Source of the DNA: Cristatella mucedo
Lineage: Eukaryota > Bryozoa > Phylactolaemata > Cristatellidae
Direction: 5' to 3'
NCBI GenBank assembly: GCA_009760855.2
Contig: WPIO01000001.1
Location: forward strand, 8,616,501 to 8,680,500
Length of the DNA: 64,000 bases
Below, piece after piece: positions 13,501-24,260 of this stretch. The notes beneath the pieces are model-generated. The model made no database searches, was not told the origin of the DNA, and worked only from the letters and a program-made list of their open reading frames with translations. Numbering within the stretch: the stretch's first letter is position 1; each line of letters opens with the position of its first letter. Position numbers and translations under genes: made by a program.

Positions 13501-16500
13501 ACAGTGATTACATTCAATTGGTTTTAATTGCAATGTGCATATACATTGATAAAGATTGCGCCAGCAACTATTCTTCTCTGATACTATGTGGGATTAGGGA
13601 TGATTAAAAAGATAGTGATAATTACAAAAATTACAGTATAAGGGGTTACAACGCAACTAAATATAACCCAAAAGCTTAATTAACATGTTCTAACCTGTCG
13701 TCCATTACCAAGATCATCTTGGCCATACAAAGATCCCCCCAAAAGCCTTTTTAACAGCAGTTCTCCTTTCACAGAGGTCGCCTAAGACCATCGGAACACA
13801 TTTTCACATTTCAAACAATAATTTTATGGTTGGGAGTACAACACGAGGAACTGTATTAAAAGGTCGCAGCATTAGGAAGGTTGAGAACCACCGATTTTTA
13901 AAATGAATGAATATATGAAGTTGGGCATAGTAGTCTCCCATAAGTCAAACCATATTTATGCAGCTTTATTAGTAGAGCAGTGGTTACATTTATGTCCTGC
14001 TCGAGTAATGCAACAATTCTCTAATAACACAAGATATGAGGCAGCATACTGTGTTCATTAGCAGACTGCATGCACAGGGCTTTTAAATTAACTGGGGGTG
14101 GGGGTGCTAGTTTTTAATATGGTACTGCCAGCACACTCAAGCATGGCCATTTTACTTTTGGTATTTAGCCGCATGCATTTTATTAGCATGACCAAAAGCA
14201 AGCAGCTGCTAATAGATTGCCTTAACACTTGAATTTCTGGGGCATAGTTTTGGGTAGGTCAGACGAGTACCCTAGCTGGTTAACATAGGTGTTGCAAACA
14301 GCTAGCTAGCCTTGCCAATCACCTTTGACCGACTGCAAGCGATGTGTCGGACGGTTGGCTAAATGACATTTTTTCAGTGTTCCTATGATTGGCTGCCGCT
14401 GTCAAGGTAGCAGCAGGGGTTTGGCCCAGAGGTAAAGGTATTCCCCATCGAGGTCAAGGTGAATTTATTTGATGGCCAATGTCCTGGGCTCGAGCCCAGT
14501 GGCATATGTGAAGCACCCGAATAGAGATTAAGTTCTCTTAGGACGCTATCCAAATTAAATCTATAGGTCAGCGACCTTAATGGCTGCCAATCCCTATGCC
14601 GGCTTCAGTAACCAGAGCCCTCAGAGAATAAAAGCATGAAGCTAAAAAAGCTCAATAAAAAGGCATGCAATCTTACTTCTTAGGCGCACCAGGGGTCTGA
14701 TCATCAGTTGCCACATCTTTAGAGCCTCCAACAGTCTTGTCGGCAGAGTCCGGCTTCGAAGGCAATTTGCTGACAGTTGACTGCATGACGGTATCCTGCT
14801 GATCAACTTCCAAATTTTGCAGTTGTTTGCCATCTTCTTTGGCCGAGACCAGGCTATCAGTTGCATTTGCCAAACCAGAGGCATTATGATGCACCTCGAC
14901 ACTAAGATTTGCCTCGACATTGCTATCGGGATTTGCCTTGCAAGGGGTAGCAGATAATATAGTCTCCAGATCGGCTTTAGATTCAACTGTAGCAGTCACT
15001 GTGCTGGATTCGTTTTCGACTGCAGACAGCGGCTTGGCTGCATTCGGCTGCAATTTAGTAACAGCTGAACCTTCATTTGAAGAGCCTGCGATGCTTGGCT
15101 TCTTCGATGAAGCAGCTGCAGTCAGACGAGCTTTATGTTTCTTGCCATTATAATGTAAGTCAGCCTGACCATTCGAGTTAAATGATACACCGCAAATATT
15201 ACAATAGACGAGAGGATCATTAACAACTGAGCCAGAAGATGAAGGCTTGTCGACGGCTGATTTGAGGTTCGTGCTATCCTTTGCCTTCGGCCTTGTAGCT
15301 AAGTCTGCTTTAGCAGGCTTCTGTATTTCGGCCGTACTTACAGAAAGACCAGCTGGTTCCTTGCTTTCGTGTTTCCCAGTTTTCTTGGGCACATCACCAG
15401 GTGTGTCACCAGGCTGCTTCACAGAATCTGTAGCACTCAGCAAGCGCAATCTTTTAGCGTGTGTCTTACCACCGTAGTGCTGTTGTGCCTGAGCCTCTGC
15501 ATTTAGATTCACTTTGCAGACTTCACAGTACAGTGGTACTTTAGACGGACCCTTAGCACCTGCGGCCTACAATCCAGAGAACCAAAGATATAGCTAATAG
15601 AAAGCAACCATGACTGAGGTAAAGATACTACTGCTACCACTGTCTGCATTGCACAGCTCAAGGTTCTAATTCATTATTAAAACCAAAACCGAAACGATAG
15701 TATACCTTCACAAAAGCTTTGCGGCCATGCTTGCCATTTGAAGGTGTGCCTGTCAATAAAATGAGATAGGTAGTGATCAGCTACACATGTTTATGCCATT
15801 ACAATTGGTTAATATGACACAATGAGAAAGTGTCAATCAATGTTACCTTTGGTGTAAGAAAGACCCGTTCCCGTTGGTCGCACGAAATCTTGGTTGTTTG
15901 GTCGCATGCGGTTTGGAATTTCATGGGCTGGCTGTGGGTAGCGACCGGTAGTGGTTGGCTGTCCACGACTAAAATCACAGTTCTGCTCATCGAAGAGAGA
16001 AGGCACCAGAGTGCTCTTAGCTGAGTCATTTTTGTAGTCAATCAGTGATTTAGTCCCAGGTAGTTGTCTTCGGTTTGGGGCAAATTCCTGTTTATCTTCA
16101 TATCCATAGGAGTAATCAGCATTTCCAGTATGTAGACCGGCATGTTCACTAAAGTCTCGTACTAGAAGGTCAGGACGGTCAATAGCACCAAGGAATGAAT
16201 CGTCTTGCTCCCATGACTGCACCGACTGGTGATTGTAATCCATTCGACTATACGGGCTACAACCCAGCAAAGAGCCTCTAGAGCCAAGGGAGTCAAAGTC
16301 ATTTGGTCCATTTAAACCAGAGCTACGCCCAGGTAAATTATAGTTATCTCCATCAGTGTAGCCAACTTCAGGTCCGTCATAACGATCGTTAGAGTAGTAC
16401 ATGGAACCCGAATTATCATTGCTGCATGCATATCCTTCTCCACCAACATAGGAATTGTAGCCCTTGTTAAGTAGTCCAGATACACCCGGATCATGCAAGT

Positions 16501-19500
16501 GCCTTCCACAGTTATCACTCGGGTTGTGTGGCCTGGCAAAAGAGGCCGAGTCAGGGTTATCTAGGCAGGTCGGGGGAAACAAATCTTGTCGTCCAAGTGT
16601 TGACAAATTAAGCAGTGGAGGCGGATGAAGCAAACTTGGTAGGGGTTCGTGCAAACTGGTGTCTGGATTATAAGTGGTCAATCGTGTGTCGCCAGACGGT
16701 GTGTCAGTATACTGCTGCCTGGCAGAAGACCAAACATCACGGTTGGTGTGTGGCATTCCGTGAGTGACCTCATATGGATACCGGACCAAGTTGTCGTCAG
16801 GCTGAGATGAGTAGGAAGAATTTCTGGGAAAGCCGTGCATTGCCGATCCTTCACTAGTTTGTGAATCGAAACTTGGTGCAATACGAGCACGAGGTGGTTC
16901 ACGGGGTGGTACAAGTGAACTTTTACCCAGTGTGAACTGATGCCCGGAGGTTTCTGCAAAGAAACACACCACAACAGAGTGCAACAAGATCTTTTATGAG
17001 ATAAGATATACTATAAGAAGGCAACTCATAAGAAATGGACACCCACAATAATAATAATATTAATAATAATTCAGTTGATAAAGCGTCCTCAGAGAACTTA
17101 ATCTCTCTCTAGGCGCTTTACATTTGCTGTAAAGTGAAATGCAATTGAATGGTAAGTAAAATCGTGCTTGCTCTGGTCTAAATTATACTTCTATCAATTA
17201 GTGCTAAGCTGTAGCTCACAGCAGCATGATTCGCATCTACAAAAAAAAGCTGAAGCTAAATTCAGTGATTGTCACCTAATGTTATAATGGCTCTTCAGCT
17301 GCTATGCACTATAATCTTACATGCCAAGCAACAGGGTGCCAGTCTCCTACATACGTGCTTCAAACTCAGAGAAGTGGCTAATCCAGGCAAACCTTACTAG
17401 ACAATAACCAACATGCATTACAACATTCCCAAACAAGTCTAGGGTACCATCAAAAAGCCATCCCAAAGAATGCCAATACTATAGCAACATTACAAGATAC
17501 TATTACCAAGACCAGAAACTATCGTAAGTGGAAAGCTAAGACTTAAGCTGAGGGTTTAAATCTCGACTACCAGATGGTTGTCTACTGCAATTATATGAAG
17601 TAACTACATCACTTACCAGGAAACACTCAAAATTGCATGTACTCCCTGAATGACTGCACTAAAAAGCAATCATTAAATAACAAATAGCACTTCGTCGTTA
17701 ATGACACGATTGCTTTAGGAGTGGTTGTCAGAATCAATGTTCCGTTATAAACATTTATACTGCAAGCCTAGTGTGCTTAGCCAAATGCCAAGCTCACATT
17801 TCAAAAAGGGTAAGCCACTAATAATAAAACAGTCAAAATATACACAAATAATACATTTAAGAAATGGTAGCAAACTAGAAAACCTGCTGCATGAAGTATC
17901 TTGTGTTAATCATAATAATAATACACTCGATAAAGCGCCATCAGAGAACTCAATCTCTCTCCAGTGCATTACATTTGCAGCTAAGGGAAATGCAATTGAA
18001 TGGTAACTAATATCATGCTTGAAAAACAAACAAAATGAACAACATGGTTAGGGGTGACATGCACAGGGTCAGCATGCAAATGTGGTTAGTGGCAGCATGC
18101 AGTGTCAGAACGCATAAGCACGTCAAGGACGAATCACCGGGACCCACTATATGCTGTCCTAAATAGGTGGAGTTTAAGTTCTTTTTAAATGTCGTGAAGT
18201 CAGGGGATGTTCTGATGCAAGTCGGGAGTGAGTTCCAGGCTTTGGGAGCATACGAACTAAATGCACGGTCTCCAAAGGATTTGAGGTTTGTACGAGGTAC
18301 TTGAAGACTGTTGGATTCCGAAAAGCGGTGGTACGATGCATGGCCTGATGGGGGAGTAGATCTGAGAGATAGCCTGGAGCCAAATAATGAAGGGACCTAA
18401 AAGTGAGCTACAAAAACCTTGAAGTCAATCCGTTGCTTGACTGGTAGCCAGTGCAGGTCGGCGAGAAGTGGAGCAATGTGGCAACTGCGACGCTCACGAC
18501 AGACAAGCCTAGATGCGGAGTTTTGCAACAGCTGCAATCGCCTGATCGCACATGCCGGTAGGCCAGTAAGCAGTGAGTTGCAGAAGTCGAGACAGGATGT
18601 CACGAATGCATGGACCAACTTGGACGTGGTAACCTTATCTAATCAAGCCCGAATTTTAGCAATGTCATGAAGCAGAAAATAGGCCGATTTGACTGTGGAG
18701 CTGATATGGTCGTCTAACGAGAGGTCGCTTTGGAACACGACACTTCCATTTATTTCGAGCTGATTCAACAGGAGATATGCTGGCAGAGCCAACTTTGAGT
18801 CAGCCTTTCCAATCTCTGAATCACAATGGGTTTGCCCATAACTAGTAAGTTAATTTTATCATCACTTAGTTTTAGAAAATTTGCTGCCATTCATGTCCAG
18901 ATGCCATCAATACATGCAGCAAGTGAGTTAAGAGAATTTGAGGTGCTCGAAGGCTGGGAGGGATCAAAGCAAAGGTACAACTGAGTGTCATCCGCATCGA
19001 AGTGAAAGCCTAGATTGTGCTTGGCAATCACATCAGCAAGAGGGTGAGTATAAACCATGAAAAGAACCGGACCATGCACGGAGCCCTGAGGTACCCCATA
19101 TTTCAGACACTCCTCAGAGGTTCTTTGTCCATTCACATCAATACTCTGGAGTATCCCACTGAGATAGGACCTGAACCACTGCAGAGCAGTGCCAGTGATG
19201 CCCAGGCGAGATGAGAGGCGCTCTAGAAGAACTTGGTGATCGATAGTATCAAAAGCTGCCGAAAGATCGAGCAAAACAAGCAGAGACACTCTACCCATGT
19301 CTGCATTCCTAAGTAGGTCGTTGTATACCCTAAGCAATGCTGACTCTGTGGAGTGATTAGCTCTAAAGCCAGACTGGAACTTACTAGCAAGGTGTGAAGT
19401 TTCGATATTAGTTTAGCTGGTTTGCCACGACTCGTTCCAGTGTCTTTGATAGGAATGGGAGAAGCGAGACTTAGTAGTTGCTTCAGTTCTCTTGGTCATA

Positions 19501-20335
19501 TGTCGATTTCTTGAGAAGTGGCCTGACTACAGCTCCTTTGAAAGGTGCTGGGACATGACCTGAGGCTAATGACATATGAATGAGGTTAGTTATATGTTAT
19601 GACCGCATGTGTCCTAAGTGCAATTGAGCAGACTGACCTGATATTTTTAATTGCAAAAACTAAGCTATGCCGGACATACAACTAGAAAACAAATCATAAT
19701 TCCGTTGAAGCATTACACTAGTAAAACTTCATTATAAGTTCCTTTCTTCTGCTGCTATAAAGACTAGGGGGTTCACTCAGCTAGCCTTTTAACTTGCAAT
19801 AGTTATCCCCATAGTCATCAAACGAGGGTATGATACAATGTGTTTTACTACCAAAGTGAGAAATATTCTATGAAGTAGCCATTGTTTTCATCACGGGTCC
19901 TATCGATTGAATACATACAATCCGCATAGCAGCAAATCTGGCACTCGTAAGCATTAATATGCTTCCGAGTGCTGCTGCAGTACGAATTATCTCTAATCAC
20001 ACCGACATGCTTTGTTTACAGCATGTGCAGTCTAGAAATAGATTTGGTTCTCCTGGGATACTATGAGAATACTATTATCATTAAAAAGACAAAAAATAGT
20101 TATCGGAAAACCTTTCTAACCCAAAAGTTGGACGACCTATCTCAAGATTAGTTCACCTGGCATCCTCCCACTGACTTAAGCCGGTGTGCTAGATGTTCGA
20201 TTTCCAAACAAATGCCATTGGATGAGCACATTGTCTTCTAATTTTCTGGTGAACTTGTATGAGTGCCTACGTATGCACGATTCAATGCATGTTATTTGTC
20301 GGAGTTTTAACTGACCGTGGACAAGAGGGACTTCC

Positions 20336-20371
<36 letters not shown>

Positions 20372-21598
20372 GTACACTTGATAAGGCGCCCTTAGAGAAC
20401 TCAATCTCTTTCTAGGCACTTCACATTTGCTGCAAAGGAAACACGATCGAATGGTGAGTGGTATCATGCTTGATAAACAACATGAATAACATGGTTAGGG
20501 GTGATATGCACAGGGTCAGCATGCAAGTGTGGTTAGTGACAGCATGTTTCCTTTAGCATGCCATGCATTCTACCGTGCATTTCACTAAGCCGTCGGGTGT
20601 CGAATCACTTAAAATGCTATTCAAATGGCCTATTATTAACACTATATATCGAATATCAAGTTACATGAATATCACGGGCAACCCAAGGCACCCAGTCGAA
20701 CATACTAAGGTAACTGATAACTAGGAAAGTTATCAGCACCAGATTTGGGCACTAGACACACAGCAGCCGTTGGGCACTCATTTGCACATCATTCCCGAAT
20801 AATAATAATAATAATAATATTGCACTTGATAAAGCGCCCTCAGAGAACTTAATCTCTTTCTAGGCGCTTTACATTTGCTGCAAAGTGATATGCAATAGAA
20901 TAGTAAGTAAAATCATGCTTGAAAAACAAACACGAATCATAAGAAAATACTGCACGGCAGAAGAGCAGAACATAACTATGGATTAAAGGCATGCAGGTTT
21001 GATAAATGTACATCCTGCAGATGCCATTACAGAAATTCAGCAAGTTGTGGCTGTATTCTGATGTAATTTCAACAAACTAGAACAAATCAAACGATGCATC
21101 GTCTCAATTTTAGCAACAGCTAAGGCTGAAAATACCAGGTCCAAAGTTGTGCCAGGGAAGGACGGAGAGAAATTCGCTAAGATTATTTTGAACCGCCACC
21201 ATGAGAAATTTCCAATAAGAGGCTTCCTGAAAATGATGCTATGATATGCTACGAGAATCAGTAACCCTTCAATACAATAACACTATACATTGTTGGTATA
21301 TATGAAGCCCAACCAGTTGGTTGCAATCGTATGTCTCTAAAGAACGTTGCTAAGAAACAAGTGCCGCATAATAAATCAATCGAGAGGTTGTAAACTGAAT
21401 GTTTGATTGTGTGTATGACTACAATAAGCACAAAGGGCCCAACCTCATGCCGTCAAAAGTCTAGGACTAACGCAAAGCAATTTAATTGACACGTAAAAAC
21501 ACAAACATGACCCCACCAAGCATACAGCAGTAACCTAACGTACATATAAGCTAATATAAGCTACCATAATTAACTACATGGACAAACAGTATGCATAT

Positions 21599-21636
<38 letters not shown>

Positions 21637-23047
21637 CCGTGTGCGTGGGTGTGTGGCCACACCTCAAATCGTTGCATTAGTAGTCAAGTAACCCATTTGC
21701 ACAACACTATTGTTAACACACTCATGTCTCACTATCTTAACAAGAGAACCGAATCTCGCTCTTGGCACTTTACAGACGCTGCACAGAAAGTATTATCAAA
21801 TATTTGGTGTAACATCTGCAAGAAGCAGGCATAGTGTAAGCAGGTACATGCACACGAAGGACGAATCCCAAAGCACGATTTGGACAATTAAATATTCAAC
21901 AAGCAGCACTGAATGAAAAGAACTGTAGCTCCCACTCAGTCTTCCATAGCACTTACTCAAAGGTAGCCACCGAGTACGATGACTTATCATCCTTGGGATC
22001 AACTGCATGAAAAGCATGGCATGCATGCAATCTACAGAGGGATGAGTCAACAATTTCAGATTTTAAGTGCCGTATGCACACAGCATAATGTACTAATGTG
22101 AGCAGGCAGCAGAAACCATTCTCGATTATTCGAGAAATCAATTTGAAAGTGTTTAACACATGAACACAATCTAGGATGAAGATCACAGTTTCAGGTAAAA
22201 AGGAAAAGGAATAAGACAAAGCCAGCTAGGGGGCAGGCAGCTGGTGCTGCTTGCAGTACAGACTTGGTGCAATCAAGGGGTTTACATAAAGTACGCAAAT
22301 GAACGTGCATTACTACCGTTGATTTTATTTGAAATGGTATTTGGGGGCCAACACACAGCCCAAGCTCAAGGAAATAAAATACTACTAACCCCTGGGTCGT
22401 TTTCGAAACGCTAGATCACACGTATTTACACCTTAATGGGGAGTACGGCTCCCAAAAACTTTCCGGTTGCAAATCCACAAAAAGTTACTATGAGGGGTCT
22501 TCAAAATTAGTTTATACTAACAACTTAGCGACACGCGATATCGACATGTTATAGGCTGCAATCGGTTCGGCAATTGCAATTTAGACAATGAACTCGGGCT
22601 CAGACAACGCCATACCAACTTGCAAGCTTGCTTCAATAGGCTGCATTATTTCTAGTTTACGGATTTTATTAAACCTGAGGTGTGTCCTGGTTGATAAGTT
22701 CAGCAACCGCAGACGGATGCTCATGAAGCGACCAATGGGGGTCGCTATAACGGAAGTTTTGCCTTTCCGATTTAAGATACCGCTGAAGTTTATAGTATCA
22801 TGGCAGAACTTATATTACAAATTACAGCTGTTTCATATATATGGAGTAAGACGAACTCCTAAGACCTACGCAGCAGCTCGGCGAGCAGCATGATTAAATA
22901 ATGAAACGAAACCATCCGCGGTAGCCGCTGAACGCAGGACAAAAGTATCGCGATGAAAAGATAATTTAAAAAAGCATTCTAATACTTCAGCTATTGAGTT
23001 TAAACAGCTTATAGCTACTTACCCAGTGAACCTAAACCATAAGGCAT
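9711..23047 (-). CDS. four-finger U1/JAZ-type zinc-finger protein (ZNF385/ZNF346-like), six exons
   Basis: The reconstructed 822-residue protein joins 23047-23023, 16953-15847, 15749-15706, 15566-14677, 12665-12511 and 9958-9711. Every junction is GT-AG, frames match across all five introns, and the total is exactly 823 codons with stop. Residues 1-377 are probably disordered, rich in Ser, Gly, Asp, Asn, Pro and Tyr. Four fingers share the spacing C-x2-C-x12-H-x5-H: C406/C409/H422/H428, C514/C517/H530/H536, C698/C701/H714/H720 and C784/C787/H800/H806. Long Ser/Ala/Lys linkers separate them, and a basic SKRQRG lies just before the last. This long-loop finger is known from U1-C, JAZ (ZNF346) and ZNF385, which bind double-stranded or structured RNA and are mostly nuclear. 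That function is inferred from family only, and the exact orthologue is uncertain. Confidence 0.88.
10015..10262 (-). mobile_element. LINE-2 3' end, truncated copy
   Basis: This nearly duplicates part of 40115-40400, starting with 'atgtaatgtatctccgtcag' and including 'gaccatgtgggtgttacgca'. On the minus strand it is the end of the RT-coding region and the 3'-UTR with an ACATT-type tail. It lies in intron 5 of the zinc-finger gene, in the same orientation as the gene. Confidence 0.85.
10508..10725 (-). mobile_element. SINE family B split by a LINE-1 tail insertion
   Basis: The 3' part (10508-10553, 'ttaacagcctcg', 'cagaagagcc') and the body and head (10652-10725, 'atcaccactgcttgcagt', 'cgatcccacgac') form one reverse-oriented family B copy. 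A LINE-1 3' fragment (10554-10651) lies between them, so the SINE inserted first. Confidence 0.8.
10554..10651 (-). mobile_element. LINE-1 3' end (stem and AAT tail) inserted in a SINE
   Basis: An AAT repeat is followed by 'gataaagcaccctcagagaa' and 'tcctaggcgctttacatttg', which is the reverse complement of the LINE-1 3' end seen at 32.94-33.02 kb. Only the last 100 bases or so are present, a typical severe 5' truncation. Confidence 0.85.
12511..12665 (-). CDS. zinc-finger gene, exon 5 (finger 3)
   Basis: The acceptor is 'tacgtattgtag' before GACTGG and the donor is 'aacg|gtaatg'. The first G completes the Lys codon whose AA ends exon 4. The exon encodes YSCDIC...HLQGTKH and then a basic segment ([12 protein letters not shown]). 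It ends in phase 1. Confidence 0.9.
12666..14414. other. intron 4 of the zinc-finger gene (main part)
   Basis: No further exon is required by the frames, since exon 4 joins exon 5 in phase. The SINE A copy at 14415-14556 lies in the 5' part of this 2-kb intron. Otherwise I see only AT-rich sequence. Confidence 0.6.
14415..14556 (+). mobile_element. SINE family A (tRNA head, LINE-1-like tail)
   Basis: An A-box-like 'tggcccagaggtaaagg' and B-box-like 'gggctcgagcccagtgg' are followed by 'aagcacccgaatagagatta' and 'gttctcttaggacgct'. That last part mirrors the LINE-1 3' stem ('gcgcctagaaagagattgag', 'ttctctgagggcgc'). It is antisense to the host gene. Confidence 0.85.
14677..15566 (-). CDS. zinc-finger gene, exon 4 (fingers 1 and 2)
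   Basis: The acceptor 'tctggattgtag' precedes GCC GCA GGT in phase 0. The exon encodes finger 1 (YCEVCK...HYGGKTH), a charged Ser/Lys/Ala linker, finger 2 (YCNICG...HYNGKKH), and a long acidic and Ser/Ala-rich tail. The donor AA|GTAAGA lies inside what would otherwise read Lys-Lys-stop, so splicing removes a TAA at 14673-14675. Retention of intron 4 would end the protein at residue 689. Confidence 0.9.
15706..15749 (-). CDS. zinc-finger gene, exon 3 (44-base micro-exon)
   Basis: The acceptor is 'ttattgacag' and the donor 'gtatac'. Two bases complete the Gly codon begun in exon 2, followed by 14 codons ([14 protein letters not shown]). Its flanking introns are only 97 and 139 bases. It was found by frame continuity and is too small for ordinary ORF listing. 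Confidence 0.85.
15847..16953 (-). CDS. zinc-finger gene, exon 2 (long N-terminal region)
   Basis: The acceptor 'gtttctttgcag' precedes AAACCTCCGG and the donor is 'ccaaag|gtaaca'. The 1,107-base exon is open in one frame and encodes about 368 residues without recognisable domains. It is rich in Ser, Gly, Pro, Asp, Asn and Tyr with many short SY, DNY and YS pairs, suggesting disorder. The AA at its start needs one upstream base, supplied as G by exon 1 to give Glu. Confidence 0.88.
17047..17168 (-). mobile_element. LINE-1 3' end fragment
   Basis: An AAT-rich tail is followed by 'gataaagcgtcctcagagaa' and 'tctctctaggcgctttac' in reverse orientation. It is heavily 5'-truncated and lies in intron 1 of the zinc-finger gene. 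Confidence 0.85.
17911..19605 (-). mobile_element. 5'-truncated LINE-1 (L2/CR1-like) with RT domain
   Basis: On the minus strand this runs from the RT N-terminal part through the YADD region to the 3' tail. 19337-18891 reads [19 protein letters not shown] (motif A), [17 protein letters not shown] (motif B) and [13 protein letters not shown], where YADD has become DADD. Next come the [18 protein letters not shown] segment (18618-18397) and a 3'-UTR ending in AAT repeats. The endonuclease is absent. It lies within intron 1 of the zinc-finger gene, in gene orientation. Confidence 0.92.
20336..20560 (-). mobile_element. LINE-1 3' end with long AAT tail
   Basis: An AAT repeat of about 30 bases precedes 'cacttgataaggcgccctta' and the conserved stem. 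The 3'-UTR then continues to 'gtggttagtgacagcatg', shared with the copy starting at 17911. No coding sequence is included. Confidence 0.85.
20801..20935 (-). mobile_element. LINE-1 3' end fragment
   Basis: An AAT tail, 'tgcacttgataaagcgccct' and 'ctttctaggcgctttacatt' match the family end. The copy stops shortly upstream of the stem. Confidence 0.85.
21603..21631 (+). repeat. GT microsatellite
   Basis: About fourteen GT units, followed by imperfect GT-rich sequence. Confidence 0.9.
21735..21880 (-). mobile_element. LINE-1-related 3'-UTR remnant
   Basis: It matches 6620-6790 through 'agcaggcatagtgtaagcag' and 'acatgcacacgaaggacgaa', in the same orientation. It is related to the LINE-1 3'-UTR but more diverged than the other intron 1 copies. 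Confidence 0.55.
21957..22031 (-). other. possible 75-base cassette exon in zinc-finger intron 1
   Basis: A strong donor (GTAAGT) follows a stretch with acceptor-like 'ccctctgtag'. The 75-base interval is frame-neutral in phase 1-1, matching the exon 1/exon 2 junction. A different acceptor ('cttttcatgcag') would give a 46-base exon that shifts exon 2 into an early stop. There is no domain evidence, so this is only a candidate. Confidence 0.25.
23023..23047 (-). CDS. zinc-finger gene, exon 1 (25 coding bases)
   Basis: ATG CCT TAT GGT TTA GGT TCA CTG G precedes a consensus donor GTAAGT. The single trailing G matches the AA at the start of exon 2 to give Glu, so the protein begins [13 protein letters not shown]. 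The phase match, the perfect donor and the nearby YY1 motif support this start; the 6-kb distance means other first exons cannot be excluded. Confidence 0.72.
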
Positions 23048-23101
23048 AGTTCCTAAACCAAAGCACTCGGACAACAACGCAGCGGCACCAGCTACAATCA
23101 A

Positions 23102-23112
23102 AAGATGGCGGC
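23102..23112 (+). promoter_or_regulatory. perfect YY1-type motif AAGATGGCGGC
   Basis: AAGATGGCGGC, read on the plus strand, is the consensus site of YY1, a zinc-finger regulator conserved in animals. It lies 55 bases upstream of the proposed ATG of the minus-strand gene, where such sites commonly mark the transcription start or 5'-UTR. Occupancy is inferred. Confidence 0.55.
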
Positions 23113-23382
23113 ACTCTGTAGCGGCGCGCTTTAAGCCTCAGACTGTAGTTCCAGTAAATCTGTAAAGTAGCCAAATATTTTAAATTTTAATATTTATATA
23201 ACATATGCACACAATTTTAGAATATCTTACGCTGGCTCTGAGCGCTATCGAGTATGGAAGCTAGTTGCCGTCTCGTCTCTACAACAGCGGAACCCTATTA
23301 TTAACATAGATATACAGACTCACATGAGCCAATGCGCTAGTACGTACCTGGGTACTTGCGTGGTAAGAGGCGGCGTACTCGA

Positions 23383-23635
23383 GAGGAGGGGAGAGGAGAG
23401 GAAAGGAAAGGAGAAGAGAGGAGAAGAGAGGAGAGGAAAGGAGAGGAGAAGAGAAGACAGGAGAGGAGAGGAGAGTAGAAGAGAGGAGAGGAGAGGAGAG
23501 GAGTGAAGAGGAGAAGAGAGGAGAGGAGAGGGGAGGAGAGGAGAAGAGAAGAGAGGAGAGGAGAAGAGAGGAGAGGAGAGGGGAAGAGAGGAGAGGAGAG
23601 GAGAAGAGAGGAGAGGAGAGCAGAGGAGAGGAGAG
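23383..23635 (+). repeat. GGAGA/GAAGA purine repeat
   Basis: About 250 bases of almost pure purine, built from imperfect GGAGA and GAAGA units. It lies 340-590 bases upstream of the zinc-finger start codon. Confidence 0.95.
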
Positions 23636-24149
23636 AGTAAGAGAGCTTAAGACTTTCCGGAACCCTTTGGATACAGAATTTTTAAGACATTTACGTTAGC
23701 AATCCGCTCTGGGTGTTAGAGAACAGGAGGATCCAGCGCAACTATTCGTATCGTACCATCCGGTAATTTTAATATTCAAGAGGGTCTTTGCTTTTTACTT
23801 TGGCCTGGCACCGAAGTTTGGAAAGACGAATAATATCTTTGCAGTAAACTGCAATGTTTCCTTGATGGTGCTCACTACCCCGGATTCCGGCTCACGAACG
23901 ACCATTTATTTACCAAAGTTATTGGGACTCCTGCGACCGCTGCCAATCCATAGCAATTATTTTCTCTATTCTCTAGCATAGCTGAGTTAAAAAAAGTATT
24001 TAAAGTTCTCTGACATCCGGCTACTCCGTTAATTCAAATGAATTGGGCATACATAAAAAAGCAAATCTGCTTTCGGCAAGACAAGCTATGAGGAAAGAGC
24101 AAAACGCCACATCATGACACACTTCCCTTGAAATCCGGTCATGCACACT
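23636..24149. other. intergenic, no gene seen
   Basis: Ordinary sequence between the purine tract and a LINE fragment. No splice-supported frame was found. Confidence 0.4.
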
Positions 24150-24260
24150 TGGTAATAATAGTAATGGCAATAATAACAATGCAACATACCTATAGTGTCC
24201 TTGGAAGACTTGATCTCTTTTTGGGTACTTTGGAAATGCTGTAAAAGACGCTTAAGGTCA
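24150..24260 (-). mobile_element. decayed LINE-1 3' end
   Basis: An interrupted AAT tail precedes 'gtccttggaagacttgatct' and 'ttgggtactttggaaatgct'. This is a diverged form of the stem and 3' end of the family. Confidence 0.65.
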
